Source: JAAFIP01 sp043778205 (GTDB taxonomy: Bacteria > Pseudomonadota > Gammaproteobacteria > Burkholderiales > Burkholderiaceae_C). Taken from it: a DNA stretch of 64,000 nt. The position numbers and the translations under genes are program-made. The number at the start of each line of letters is the position of its first letter. The stretch's first letter is position 1. The notes below the pieces were generated by a model. It made no database searches. It worked only from the letters and a program-made list of their open reading frames with translations, and was not told where the DNA came from. Of the stretch, positions 1 through 8,853 are shown in pieces. The stretch covers positions 1-64,000 of the forward strand of contig JAYWGO010000091.1 of assembly GCA_043778205.1 (NCBI GenBank), in the 5' to 3' direction.

Positions 1-1
1 T

Positions 2-184
2 GGCCTTGATGAAAATCTGGAAAAAGGCGCGTCGTACTACCAAACGGGCAAATACTTAGGCTACCTGCGCGTGATTTTGGAAGATTTTGCAGCAAGGCCA
101 CACTCAATCGACGCAAACGTACAAAAGCTGGGAAAGCAATCTTCAAAGACCTTAGAAAAAGCCCGAAAACCAAGAGCAAAATAG
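2..184 (+). CDS. Hypothetical protein, C-terminal fragment
   Basis: An open frame enters from the left edge and ends at a TAG at 182-184, giving the last 60 residues of a protein. It contains DENLEKGASYYQTGKYLG and a Lys/Arg-rich tail (EKARKPRAK). I do not recognise the family. The stop codon is the first three bases of a copy of the dispersed 50-bp repeat (182-233), so the repeat appears to have inserted at, or defined, the 3' end of this gene. The coding call rests only on the open frame and the charged, non-random composition. Confidence 0.5.
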   Translation, partial: GLDENLEKGASYYQTGKYLGYLRVILEDFAARPHSIDANVQKLGKQSSKTLEKARKPRAK

Positions 185-233
185 CCCTCTGACCCAAGGA
201 AATACTGCACAAGCAGCTATTATTTCAATAGTA
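182..233 (+). repeat. Dispersed hairpin repeat, copy 1
   Basis: This copy of the ~50-bp repeat contains the core CCCAAGGAAATACTGC followed by ACAAGCAGCTATT and a closing AATAG. Two adjacent small stems can form, CTGC/GCAG around ACAA and CTATT/AATAG. Other copies lie at 2411, 3923, 22381, 27327, 31865 and 35285. This one supplies the TAG stop of the upstream gene and lies downstream of the convergent dacA-like gene. Confidence 0.85.
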
Positions 234-250
234 ACGCCACAGCCGCCAAC

Positions 251-1534
251 CTACTTAATCCACAACCGCAGCGCATCCCAAGTGCGCCCAAACCAGCCCG
301 CCTCCAGCACCGGCTCTAGCGCCACCAAAGGCAGCTGGGTAAATACCTGGCCCGCAATGCTGACTTTTAAGCTGCCGATGCTTTGGCCCTTGGCCACAGG
401 GGCCACCAGCGGGTCGGGCCGCTCTACCTGGGTGGTCATTTTGCTGGCGCTGCCTGCAGGCACTGCCACTACCATGGCAGCCGTGCTGCCCAGCTTAACC
501 AGGGAGGCTTGGCCCTTCCACACCTTGGGGGTGGCCACCGCCTGGCCTGCATCAAACAGCTTGACCGCTTCAAACGCGGTGTAGCCCCAGTTAAGCAGTT
601 TTTGGCTCTCGTTGGCACGGGCGTTTTCGTTGGCTGTGCCCAGCACAATGCTCAGCAAGCGGCGCTGGCCTACATTGGCCACATCGCGCTTGGCGGTGGC
701 GATCAGGCAATAGCCAGCGGCCTCGGTGTGGCCGGTTTTCAGGCCGTCCACGGTCGGGTCGCGAAACAGCAGCAGGTTGCGGTTGGTATCGTTGGCCACT
801 GGCGAGCCTTCCAGGCGGTATTTTTTAATCGCGTAGTACGGCGTGTACTCAGGAAACTCGCGCAGCATGCGGCTGGCCAAAATACCCAGGTCGCGTGCGC
901 TGGTGGTATGGCCCGCCTCGGTCAGGCCTTCGGGGTTTTTGTAGCTGGTGTTTTGCATGCCCATGGCTTTGGCTTGCGTGTTCATCAGCTGCACAAAACG
1001 CTCTACACTGCCCGCCACGCCCTCGGCCAAGGCTACCGTGGCATCGTTGCCCGACTGCACCACCATGCCTTTGATGAGGTCTTCCACCTTGACCTGCATT
1101 TTGGGGTCGATAAACATGCGCGAGCCGGGCATTTTCCAGGCCCGTTCGCTCACACTCAGGGTTTGCTGCAGGTCAATCTTTTTGGCGCGCAGGGCATCAA
1201 ACACCAGGTAAGCGGTCATCAGCTTGGTCAGCGATGCGGGTTCGACTTGGCTGTCAGCGTCTTTGGCGGCCAGGGTTTGGTTGGCGGTCAGGTCGATCAG
1301 CAAATACGCCCGCGCGGCCACCTCGGGCGGTTGTGGCAGGGTAATGCCAGCGCCCACTGCAGAGCCTGCGCCCGCCGCTTGCGCACTGGCGCTGGCGGCG
1401 GGTGCAGCCTGCACTGGCGGCGCGGTGGAGGTGGCAGGTTTTTGTGCCCAAGTGGGGCTGGTGCATACCGCAGCAAAGCATACGCCCACGGCACTGCGGC
1501 CCAAGGCTGAGGAAAAAAGAGACAAAGTAAACAT
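251..1534 (-). CDS. dacA: D-alanyl-D-alanine carboxypeptidase (PBP5/6 type)
   Basis: A low-molecular-mass penicillin-binding protein that removes the terminal D-Ala from peptidoglycan pentapeptides in the periplasm. All three active-site motifs of the S11/PBP5 family are present: SLTK (101-104, nucleophile Ser101), SGN (161-163) and KTG (266-268). A hydrophobic N-terminus followed by an Ala/Pro-rich stretch (31-65) fits a signal peptide plus linker. The C-terminal part (after ~300) matches the beta-rich PBP5 C domain, ending in an amphipathic tail (GWFGRTWDALRLWIK) typical of the membrane anchor. The 427-aa length is normal. The gene is monocistronic; the next minus-strand gene upstream ends its own frame at 1643. 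The symbol is by family; dacC would be equally possible. Confidence 0.93.
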   Translation of the reverse strand: MFTLSLFSSALGRSAVGVCFAAVCTSPTWAQKPATSTAPPVQAAPAASASAQAAGAGSAVGAGITLPQPPEVAARAYLLIDLTANQTLAAKDADSQVEPASLTKLMTAYLVFDALRAKKIDLQQTLSVSERAWKMPGSRMFIDPKMQVKVEDLIKGMVVQSGNDATVALAEGVAGSVERFVQLMNTQAKAMGMQNTSYKNPEGLTEAGHTTSARDLGILASRMLREFPEYTPYYAIKKYRLEGSPVANDTNRNLLLFRDPTVDGLKTGHTEAAGYCLIATAKRDVANVGQRRLLSIVLGTANENARANESQKLLNWGYTAFEAVKLFDAGQAVATPKVWKGQASLVKLGSTAAMVVAVPAGSASKMTTQVERPDPLVAPVAKGQSIGSLKVSIAGQVFTQLPLVALEPVLEAGWFGRTWDALRLWIK

Positions 1535-1642
1535 AAAGCTAATGGTAAAAACTAAACAAGAAAAATTAAAACAACCAAAGTACCCAGTGGGTCTGCCTAC
1601 ACGGCACGTGCAGCGCTGCGCGGTAAGGTGCCCACGCAGGGC

Positions 1643-2341
1643 CTACATATTCCCTGGCGCATCCCTGTGCACCTCCCCTTGCGCAGGGCTTGTCATACCC
1701 ACCTGCGCAGCCAGCACATGGCGCAGCACCAGCGATTTAAGCAGGGGCAATTGTCCGTGAAAGAAGTGCCCGCCTGCGGGGATAACCGTAACCGGCAGTA
1801 GCTGGGGGCGCGCCCAGTCCATCACGCTGGCCAGCGGCACGGTGTCGTCTTGCTCACCGTGCACCACCAGGCTGCGCGGGTGCAGCGCAGGGTCGATGCT
1901 GGCAATGCTAAAGCGCGAGGCTGCGGTGCCGATAAAAATAATTTTTTCCAGCAGGTTGCGCTGTGCAGCAAAGTCCAGCACCTGGGACGCCACAAAAGTA
2001 CCAAACGAAAACCCGGCCAGGCACACCGGTGTGCCTGGCGCGCAGCTTTGCTCTAGCACGGCGCGCAGGTCGCCTGCCTCGGCAAGGCCCTCGCCATACA
2101 CACCGGCACTGCTACCTACGCCGCGAAAGTTAAAACGCAGCGCGGTGTAGCCCGCCGCATTGAAAGCGCGGGCCAGTGTTTGCACCACTTTGTTGTCCAT
2201 AGTGCCGCCAAACAGCGGGTGCGGGTGGGTAATGATGGCCAAGCCGCGTGGCTGGGGATACTGCGCCTCAGGCGGGTCACGCAGCGCCTCGATGGCACCC
2301 GCTTCGCCTTGCAGGGTGAGTTTTTCGGTGTGGGCGTTCAT
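1643..2341 (-). CDS. Alpha/beta hydrolase family protein
   Basis: A 232-aa serine hydrolase of the small COG2945-like alpha/beta hydrolase group. Visible marks are the oxyanion-region HPHPLFGGTMDN (about 39-50), the RFNFRGVGSS strand-turn, the nucleophile elbow GFSFGT (Ser in GxSxG), an acidic residue in the HGEQDD segment and the C-terminal catalytic histidine in GGHFFHG. There is no signal peptide, so it is probably cytoplasmic. The substrate cannot be inferred. It lies 108 bp upstream of the dacA start on the same strand, which is compatible with co-transcription but does not prove it. Confidence 0.85.
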   Translation of the reverse strand: MNAHTEKLTLQGEAGAIEALRDPPEAQYPQPRGLAIITHPHPLFGGTMDNKVVQTLARAFNAAGYTALRFNFRGVGSSAGVYGEGLAEAGDLRAVLEQSCAPGTPVCLAGFSFGTFVASQVLDFAAQRNLLEKIIFIGTAASRFSIASIDPALHPRSLVVHGEQDDTVPLASVMDWARPQLLPVTVIPAGGHFFHGQLPLLKSLVLRHVLAAQVGMTSPAQGEVHRDAPGNM

Positions 2342-2410
2342 GGCAGATAGGCAGGTGCAATGCGGTGGGTTGGCAAATTAGCGGGCGGATGCTTGAAGAC
2401 CGTCCATGTG

Positions 2411-2457
2411 CTACTAATTGTATAGCTACTTGTGCAGCATTTCCTTGGGTCAGGCAT
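2411..2457 (-). repeat. Dispersed hairpin repeat, copy 2
   Basis: A reverse-oriented copy containing GTGCAGCATTTCCTTGGGTC. One stem is weakened (GTAGC instead of GCAGC). It directly abuts the terminator hairpin at 2459-2480, between the 3' end of the small membrane-protein gene and the 5' end of the hydrolase gene. Confidence 0.8.
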
Positions 2458-2458
2458 T

Positions 2459-2480
2459 AAAAAAGCCGCTAAATGCGGCC
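2459..2480 (-). terminator. Rho-independent terminator of the 52-aa membrane protein gene
   Basis: On the minus strand GCCGC-ATTTA-GCGGC is followed directly by six T residues. The hairpin starts about 42 bases after the stop of the 52-aa gene (stop at 2522-2524), which is the expected place for an intrinsic terminator. Confidence 0.75.
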
Positions 2481-2521
2481 TTTAACTTGCAATCGCTAGC
2501 CTGCACACCTGTGCGTACGCT

Positions 2522-2680
2522 TTATTTGGGCCCTTTGTCAGGCGCTGGGGCGGCCGCAGAGGGGTCTGGCTTCTCGGCTTGTGGCAGCTCGCCTTGTGTG
2601 CGGCCTGAGAACATGGTCCACCAAACGATCAGCACTAAAATTAACAACGCGCCTAGCGCTTCGAGTATAAGCAGTGTCAT
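2522..2680 (-). CDS. Small single-pass membrane protein (52 aa)
   Basis: A short ORF starting MTLLILEALGALLILVL has one strongly hydrophobic segment (residues 2-22) ending in a WW pair, then a polar Pro/Ala-rich tail (EKPDPSAAAPAPDKG). It reads as a membrane-anchored microprotein with a short soluble tail. I chose the ATG at 2680 because the upstream in-frame extension would be purely antisense to mltA, and because AAGG precedes this ATG. A good terminator follows at 2459-2480, which supports a real transcript. Its ATG overlaps the ATG of the divergent mltA gene. No family recognised. Confidence 0.6.
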   Translation of the reverse strand: MTLLILEALGALLILVLIVWWTMFSGRTQGELPQAEKPDPSAAAPAPDKGPK

Positions 2681-3881
2681 GATAAAAAGCCTTGTAATTG
2701 TGTGCATTGTAGGAACGCTGGCGGCCTGTGCCAGCAGGCCTGCGCAAAACCCCCAGCCGCCCCAGGGTGCACCGGTGGTCACCGTAACCCCCACGCCGGT
2801 ACCGACACCCCCGGCCACTGTACCGGGCGGTGCCGCTACCGCACCCGGTGGTGCAAGCGCGGGCGCTGCAGGCACCGTCATCACGCAGGCGCGCAGCCGC
2901 TGGGTGCCCGCCTTGTGGCGCGACCTGCCCGGCTGGGATACCGATGCCGTAAGCGAAGCCTGGGCCGCGTGGCTAAAAAGCTGCGACAAACCCAGCACCG
3001 CCATGGCCGTGGTTTGCCCTAGCGTGCGCCTTTTGGGCAACGCCAGTGCCGCCGAGCAGCGCGAATGGATGCTGCGCAGCCTGCAACCCTACAAAGTAGA
3101 ACCCCTACTGACCGGGCCAGCGGCTAAAAGTGAGGGCTTGCTCACCGGCTACTACGAGCCCGTGCTGAACGCCACGCGCAACCCCACAGCAGCCAACGCC
3201 AGCGCCCTGTACCGCAGCCCGGCCAATTTGGCCAGCAAAAAGCCGTGGTACAGCCGCAAAGACATAGACACCCTGCCCGAGGCCAAAGCCGCACTGCAGG
3301 GCCGCGCGATTGCCTATGTGGCCGACCCGGTGGATGCGCTGGTGCTGCAAATTCAAGGCTCGGGCCGCGTGCGCATTACCGAGCCGGACGGCAGCCAAAA
3401 AACCGTGCGCCTGGCCTTTGCGGGCACCAACGACCAGCCCTACAAGTCGGTAGGCCGCTGGCTGCTTGACCAAAACTTAATTCAAGATGCCTCCTGGCCG
3501 GGCATTAAAGCCTGGATTGTGGCCAACCCGCAGCGCGTGCAAGAGATGCTGTGGAGCAACCCGCGCGTGGTGTTTTTTAAAGAAGAAGCCTTGCCTGCGC
3601 TAGACGCGGCCAGCGGCCCGCGCGGCGCGCAGGGTGTGCCGCTGACCCCTGGCCGCTCTATTGCCGTGGACGCAGGCAGCATTCCCTACGGCGCGCCTGT
3701 GTGGCTGGCCAGTGCGGGCCCGGCGGTTAACCTGGCCCGTTTGGTGGTGGCACAAGACACCGGCACCGCCATTGTGGGCGCGGTGCGGGCCGACTACTAT
3801 GTAGGCACAGGGTTTGAGGCCGGCGAGCTGGCCGGGCGGCTTAAGCAGCCGCTCAGCCTATGGGTACTGTGGCCGCGCTGA
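2679..3881 (+). CDS. mltA: Membrane-bound lytic murein transglycosylase A
   Basis: A 400-aa outer-membrane lipoprotein that cleaves peptidoglycan to 1,6-anhydromuropeptides. I start it at 2679 because MIKSLVIVCIVGTLAAC is a compact lipoprotein signal with lipobox LAAC (Cys17). The frame is open upstream to 2418, but that extension has no signal features. A low-complexity Pro/Thr/Gly linker (about 20-65) precedes the MltA domain, seen in GLLTGYYEP and in IQGSGRV. The C-terminal 3D domain carries the conserved Asp residues (VDAGSIPYGAPV, AQDTGTAI, ADYYVGTG). Its start codon overlaps that of the divergent 52-aa membrane protein. Confidence 0.92.
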   Translation: MIKSLVIVCIVGTLAACASRPAQNPQPPQGAPVVTVTPTPVPTPPATVPGGAATAPGGASAGAAGTVITQARSRWVPALWRDLPGWDTDAVSEAWAAWLKSCDKPSTAMAVVCPSVRLLGNASAAEQREWMLRSLQPYKVEPLLTGPAAKSEGLLTGYYEPVLNATRNPTAANASALYRSPANLASKKPWYSRKDIDTLPEAKAALQGRAIAYVADPVDALVLQIQGSGRVRITEPDGSQKTVRLAFAGTNDQPYKSVGRWLLDQNLIQDASWPGIKAWIVANPQRVQEMLWSNPRVVFFKEEALPALDAASGPRGAQGVPLTPGRSIAVDAGSIPYGAPVWLASAGPAVNLARLVVAQDTGTAIVGAVRADYYVGTGFEAGELAGRLKQPLSLWVLWPR

Positions 3882-3914
3882 TGCGCCGTGGGGTCTTATA
3901 AATGGAGAAATGCA

Positions 3915-4310
3915 ATGCCAAATAGCCCTATGACCCAAGGAAATGCTGCACAAGCAGCTATTAATACAATAGCGATATGCCTGGTGACCACGGCGGCCCT
4001 GCTGGGCTGCGCGGGGCCACCCAGCGACACACCCAGCGGCCCACCGCTGGCCGCCTACCGCTGCGAATACGGCATTGAATTTACCGCCAAATTTGCGGAC
4101 GACTCGGTGGTTCTGAGCGGCACACGCGGCTACGACCTGTTGTACCGGGGCGGCAAATACGCCAGCACCCCGGCCCATGCCAAGCCTGACTCCAACGAGT
4201 ACAGCAACGCCCGCATGCAGGCAGAGTTCAACCTGGGCCCCACGCAGCGCGAAGCCATCGTGCGCTACCCCATGCTGCCGCTGGTATCGCGTTGCGTGCG
4301 GGACAACTGA
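3915..4310 (+). CDS. Lipoprotein, possibly lysozyme-inhibitor (MliC-like)
   Basis: A 131-aa predicted lipoprotein with lipobox LLGC (Cys32). The ATG at 3915 is preceded by GGAG (3904-3907), which supports this start over the in-frame one at 3888. After the lipobox, YRCEYGIEFTAKF, a later GGKYAS segment and paired cysteines resemble the MliC/COG3895 fold of c-type lysozyme inhibitors. That assignment is by pattern only. Residues 3-16 of the signal peptide (NSPMTQGNAAQAAI) are encoded by a copy of the dispersed repeat, in the same frame and orientation as in PelC. It follows mltA by 33 bp, so a cell-wall role and co-transcription are plausible. Confidence 0.7.
   Translation: MPNSPMTQGNAAQAAINTIAICLVTTAALLGCAGPPSDTPSGPPLAAYRCEYGIEFTAKFADDSVVLSGTRGYDLLYRGGKYASTPAHAKPDSNEYSNARMQAEFNLGPTQREAIVRYPMLPLVSRCVRDN
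3923..3973 (+). repeat. Dispersed hairpin repeat, copy 3 (coding)
   Basis: A full copy with both stems: GCTGC-ACAA-GCAGC, then CTATT and AATAG. It lies wholly inside the start of the 3915 lipoprotein gene and encodes the n-region and the beginning of the hydrophobic core of its signal peptide. Confidence 0.88.
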
Positions 4311-4498
4311 AGCTGATAAATACGCCATAAAAAGCTGTTTTTTAGCAATATTCTTTCACAGCGGCCCGGTTACAAGGCCATAAAAGCAAAGACATACCAC
4401 GCCATAAGGCATACACTTTGCGCCCATACAGGATGCATTTGGCAGCTGCGCCGCGCCCTTTTTGCGCAACAGCCGGCAAGTGCTTTGGAGACCCGCCC

Positions 4499-7400
4499 AT
4501 GAACGCACCGCTGCCAGAGCACATTCGCAAAGCGCTAGAAACCACCACGCTGGACGATAAATACAGCCTTGACTATGGCCGCGCTTTCATGAGCGGGGTG
4601 CAGGCTCTGGTCAAGCTGCCCATGCTGCAGCGCCTGCGCGACCAGCAGCTGGGCAAAAACACCGCCGGTTTTATCAGCGGCTACCGTGGCTCGCCACTGG
4701 GCGGGTACGACCAAGCGCTGTGGGGGGCGGCCAAGCACCTTAAAGCCAAAAACATCGTCTTTCAGCCCGGCGTGAACGAAGAGCTGGCCGCCACCGCCGT
4801 ATGGGGCACCCAGCAGCTGGGCTTTGCGCCGCAGGGCAGCAACAATTTTGACGGCGTGTTTGGCATTTGGTACGGCAAAGGCCCCGGCGTTGACCGCACC
4901 AGCGACGTGTTTAAACACGCCAACATGGCTGGCACCACGGCCTGGGGCGGCGTGATAGCGGTGGCAGGCGACGACCACGTGGCCAAAAGCTCTACCGCTG
5001 CGCACCAAAGCGACCACATCTTCAAAGCCTGCGGTCTGCCGGTGTTTTTCCCGGCCAGTGTGCAAGAAATTCTCGACCTGGGCGTGCACGCTTTTGCGCT
5101 CAGCCGCTACGCAGGCGTGTGGGCGGGCATGAAGACGATCCAAGAGATTGTCGAATCGTCGGCCACCGCCATGATCGACCCCGACCGGGTGCAGATCAAA
5201 CTGCCCACCGACTTTGCCATTCCACCCGGCGGTGTGCACATCCGCTGGCCCGATGCCGCACTAGACCAAGAAGCGCGTTTGTTTGACACCAAGTGGTACG
5301 CTGCGCTGGCCTACATTCGCGCTAACCGGCTGAACTACAACGCGATCGAAGGTACAAACGACCGCTTTGGTTTGATCGCCAGCGGCAAAGCCTACAACGA
5401 CACCCGCCAAGCGCTGGCCGACTTAGGCCTGGACGATGCCACCTGCCAGCGCGTGGGCATCAGGCTGCACAAAGTGGGCGTGGTGTGGCCGCTAGAGGCG
5501 CAGCTCACCCGCGAGTTTGCTACCGGCCTGCAAGAGATCTTGGTGGTGGAAGAAAAGCGCCAGGTGATTGAATACCAACTGAAAGAAGAGCTGTACAACT
5601 GGCGCAGCGATGTGCGGCCTAACATTGTGGGCAAGTTTGACGAAGGTGCCTTAGACGCTGATGCCCGTTCGGACGGTTATTCGGGCGGCGAATGGAGCCT
5701 GGCCAACCCAACATCGCACACGCTGCTGCGCGCCAATGCCGACCTGTCGCCTGCCCTCATTGCCAAAGCGATTGCCAAGCGCTTGAAAAAATTTGGCCTG
5801 GATGCCGACACGCAAGCGCGCATTGACGCGCGCCTTGCCGTCATCACCGCCAAAGAGCAGGCCATGCACGTGGTGGAAGTGCAAGCCCTCAAAGCGGACC
5901 GCCAGCCTTGGTTTTGCTCAGGCTGCCCACACAACACTTCCACCAAAGTGCCAGAAGGCTCGCGTGCGATGGCCGGTATTGGTTGCCACTTTATGACGAT
6001 TTGGATGGACCGCACCACCGAAGGCTTTACCCAAATGGGCGGCGAGGGCGTGCCCTGGGTGGGGCAGCAACCGTTTACCAAAGACAAACATATTTTTGCC
6101 AACTTGGGCGATGGCACGTATTTTCACAGCGGCTTGCTGGCGGTGCGCCAGTCGATAGCTGCGGGGGTCAACATCACCTACAAAATTTTGTACAACGACG
6201 CGGTGGCCATGACCGGCGGGCAGCAAATTGGTGAGCGGCCCGAGGGCCATTCGGTGGTGCAGATTGCGCAAAGCATGCGCGCAGAAGGTGCAAAAAAGAT
6301 GTGTGTGGTGACCGATGAGCCTGAGAAGTACGATGGCGTACAACTGGTTGAAGGAGTCAAAGTATTCCACCGCGACCTGCTGGACAGCATTCAGCGCGAG
6401 TTCCGCGAGATTGAAGGCACTACCGTCATCATCTACGACCAAACCTGTGCCACTGAAAAACGCCGCCGCCGCAAACGCGGCAAGATGGTCGACCCTGCGA
6501 TTCGCGTGGTGATCAACGAAGCCGTGTGCGAGGGCTGTGGCGACTGCGGCGTGCAAAGCAACTGCATGAGCGTGGAACCGCTTGAAACTGAGCTAGGCCG
6601 CAAGCGCACCATCAACCAAAGCACCTGCAACAAAGACATTAGCTGCGTCAAAGGTTTTTGCCCCAGCTTCATTACCGTAGAAGGCGGGCAGCTGAAGAAA
6701 AAGTCTAAAACCGATGTGAAGATCAACCCCTTTACCTTGGGTGACCTGCCTGCACCCGCAGTGCCCAGCACCGCCAAGCCCTACGGCATGATTGTGGCCG
6801 GCGTGGGCGGCACAGGCATCATCACCATCGGCCAGTTGCTGGGCATGGCCGCGCACATGGAGGGCAAAGGCATCGTCACGCAAGATGCTGCAGGCCTGGC
6901 GCAAAAAGGCGGCGCGACCTGGAGCCACGTCATCATGGCAGACAGCGCCAACGACATTCGCACCACCCGCGTGAGCATGGCCGACGCCGATTTGATTTTT
7001 GGCTGCGACCCATTGGTCACGGCCAACAAAGAAACCCTGCTGCGCATGCGCCCCGGCAAAACCCACGTCGCACTGAACGTGCACAGCACGCCCACCGCCG
7101 CCTTTGTGACCAATGGCGATTGGGTTAACCCTGCAGACCAATGCGCCGCACAAATTGCCGACGCTGTAGGCGCAGATGGCGTGGGCAGGTTCAATGCCGA
7201 TGCGATAGCCACCAAGCTGATGGGCGACAGTATTTTCATCAACCCTATGATCCTAGGCTACGCATGGCAAAAAGGCTGGGTGCCACTGCAGCTTGACTCG
7301 CTGATGCGCGCCATGGAACTGAACAACGTGGCCATTGAGCAAAACAAACAGGCCTTCACCTGGGGCCGCCGCGCCGCGCACGACTTAGTGAGTGTAGACA

Positions 7401-8074
7401 AGCTACTGACCCCTGCACAGGTCATTGCCATGCCAGCCAAGCGTGACAGCCTAGAAACACTCATAGCCCGTCGCGTTGAGCTGCTAACCGCATACCAAAA
7501 CCCAGCCTACGCTGCAGACTACCAAAGTTTTGTTGACCGCGTAGCCGCCAAAGGCAACGCACAGCTGACCGAAGCCGTGGCCAAATACCTGTACAAATTG
7601 ATGGCCTACAAAGACGAGTACGAAGTGGCCCGCTTGCACAGCGACACGGCATTTTTAGACAAAGTAGCCAGCCAGTTTGAGGGCGACTTTAAGCTGCACT
7701 ACCACTTAGCCCCGCCTTTGCTGTCAAAGAAAAATAACAAAGGCCAGCTGGTTAAGCAAAAGTTTGGCCCTGCGATGCTGACCGGCTTTAGGCTCTTGGC
7801 CAAGCTCAAAGGCTTGCGCGGTACCGCTTTTGATGTGTTTGGCAAAACCGCCGAACGCAAAATGGAGCGCGCCCTGATTGTGCAGTACCAGGCCAGCATG
7901 AACGAGGTGCTGCAGCTGCTAAGCGCAGACAACACGGCAGTAGCGCTAGAGCTGGCGCGTTTGCCAGAGCACATCAAAGGCTTTGGCCATGTGAAAGAGC
8001 GCAACGTGCAAGCAGTGCAGGCCAAGTGGGCTGCGTTAACAGCGCAGCTGCACAACCCGGTGGCAGCGCAATAG
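4499..8074 (+). CDS. Indolepyruvate:ferredoxin oxidoreductase, fused subunits
   Basis: A 1191-aa enzyme that oxidatively decarboxylates aryl/branched 2-oxo acids to acyl-CoA with ferredoxin as acceptor. It is the long proteobacterial fusion in which IorA- and IorB-type regions form one chain. The start at 4499 follows GGAG eight bases upstream and gives the family's usual N-terminus. The order is a pyrimidine-binding TPP domain, a TPP/Mg-binding region (GDGTYFHSG, then YNDAVAMTGGQ), a 4Fe-4S segment from about residue 676 (CEGCGDCGVQSNC, then CNKDISCVKGFC), and the gamma domain starting VAGVGGTGIITIGQ. A long helical C-terminal extension completes the family architecture. It stands alone between a lipoprotein gene and a convergent GST gene. 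Confidence 0.93.
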   Translation: MNAPLPEHIRKALETTTLDDKYSLDYGRAFMSGVQALVKLPMLQRLRDQQLGKNTAGFISGYRGSPLGGYDQALWGAAKHLKAKNIVFQPGVNEELAATAVWGTQQLGFAPQGSNNFDGVFGIWYGKGPGVDRTSDVFKHANMAGTTAWGGVIAVAGDDHVAKSSTAAHQSDHIFKACGLPVFFPASVQEILDLGVHAFALSRYAGVWAGMKTIQEIVESSATAMIDPDRVQIKLPTDFAIPPGGVHIRWPDAALDQEARLFDTKWYAALAYIRANRLNYNAIEGTNDRFGLIASGKAYNDTRQALADLGLDDATCQRVGIRLHKVGVVWPLEAQLTREFATGLQEILVVEEKRQVIEYQLKEELYNWRSDVRPNIVGKFDEGALDADARSDGYSGGEWSLANPTSHTLLRANADLSPALIAKAIAKRLKKFGLDADTQARIDARLAVITAKEQAMHVVEVQALKADRQPWFCSGCPHNTSTKVPEGSRAMAGIGCHFMTIWMDRTTEGFTQMGGEGVPWVGQQPFTKDKHIFANLGDGTYFHSGLLAVRQSIAAGVNITYKILYNDAVAMTGGQQIGERPEGHSVVQIAQSMRAEGAKKMCVVTDEPEKYDGVQLVEGVKVFHRDLLDSIQREFREIEGTTVIIYDQTCATEKRRRRKRGKMVDPAIRVVINEAVCEGCGDCGVQSNCMSVEPLETELGRKRTINQSTCNKDISCVKGFCPSFITVEGGQLKKKSKTDVKINPFTLGDLPAPAVPSTAKPYGMIVAGVGGTGIITIGQLLGMAAHMEGKGIVTQDAAGLAQKGGATWSHVIMADSANDIRTTRVSMADADLIFGCDPLVTANKETLLRMRPGKTHVALNVHSTPTAAFVTNGDWVNPADQCAAQIADAVGADGVGRFNADAIATKLMGDSIFINPMILGYAWQKGWVPLQLDSLMRAMELNNVAIEQNKQAFTWGRRAAHDLVSVDKLLTPAQVIAMPAKRDSLETLIARRVELLTAYQNPAYAADYQSFVDRVAAKGNAQLTEAVAKYLYKLMAYKDEYEVARLHSDTAFLDKVASQFEGDFKLHYHLAPPLLSKKNNKGQLVKQKFGPAMLTGFRLLAKLKGLRGTAFDVFGKTAERKMERALIVQYQASMNEVLQLLSADNTAVALELARLPEHIKGFGHVKERNVQAVQAKWAALTAQLHNPVAAQ

Positions 8075-8079
8075 GCGGC

Positions 8080-8694
8080 TTAGGCTGGCTTGGTGTCGGC
8101 AAAGCTCACCCGCGTGGCCAACTTGTCGTCCAGCTTGGCCAAGTTGGCGTAGTCTGCACGCCAGTTAATTTGCGGGAAACGAAAGTCCAAATAGCCCAGC
8201 ATGCAGCCCACGGCAATGTCTGCCAAGCTAAAGTGAATGCCGGCGCAGTACGGCTTGTCGCCCAGGCCTTGGCTAACTGCCTTGAGCCCGGCTGCAATTT
8301 TGCCCATTTGCCGGTCGATCCAGGCTGCGCTGCGCTGGGCCTCGCTGCGGCCCGCCCAAGTGGCTTCTAGGCGCGCCAAAATAGCAGCGTCCAGCACACC
8401 GTCGGCCAGCGCCTCCCAGGTTTTTACCTCGGCGCGCTCACGGCCCACCGGGGGAATCAGCTTGCCCACAGGGGACAGGGTGTCGATGTATTCGACAATC
8501 ACGCGCGAATCAAACAGTGCCTCGCCGCCTTCCATCACCAAGCAAGGCACTTTACCCAGTGGATTCGCGTCGCCAATGGTAGTGCTAGCAGCCCAAACAT
8601 CTTCGGTAACGAACTGAAAATCAAGTTTCTTTTCAGCCATCACAACACGCACCTTGCGAACATAAGGACTGGTAACGGCGCCGATCAATTTCAT
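8080..8694 (-). CDS. Glutathione S-transferase family protein
   Basis: A 204-aa two-domain GST. The thioredoxin-like N-terminal domain begins MKLIGAVTSPYVRKVRVV with a Ser/Pro-Tyr active-site loop (SPYVRK) and has the cis-Pro loop GKVPCL and the glutathione-contacting DSRVIVEY. The all-helical C-terminal domain includes the N-capping FSLADIAVG motif. It resembles E. coli YibF-type GSTs. The gene converges on the indolepyruvate oxidoreductase gene with a 5-bp gap. Confidence 0.9.
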   Translation of the reverse strand: MKLIGAVTSPYVRKVRVVMAEKKLDFQFVTEDVWAASTTIGDANPLGKVPCLVMEGGEALFDSRVIVEYIDTLSPVGKLIPPVGRERAEVKTWEALADGVLDAAILARLEATWAGRSEAQRSAAWIDRQMGKIAAGLKAVSQGLGDKPYCAGIHFSLADIAVGCMLGYLDFRFPQINWRADYANLAKLDDKLATRVSFADTKPA

Positions 8695-8853
8695 GGGGGA
8701 AGGTTTTTCTTAAGAGTGCTGATTATTTGGCTTTGATTCTAGGGCAATACTGCGCTGCTATGGTTTATCGCCTGCGATTTGCTGCGCTCAAAATAAAGCA
8801 CTTTTTATTACAAATTAGGCAGTTTGCACGCTCTAGCATGGGCAAAGCGGCCT

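Noticed and set aside
383..1510. Long plus-strand open frame opposite the D-Ala-D-Ala carboxypeptidase gene
   Set aside because: It is the antisense shadow of a GC-rich gene with all three penicillin-binding motifs; its translation is low in acidic residues and rich in His/Gly/Gln, as expected of a shadow.
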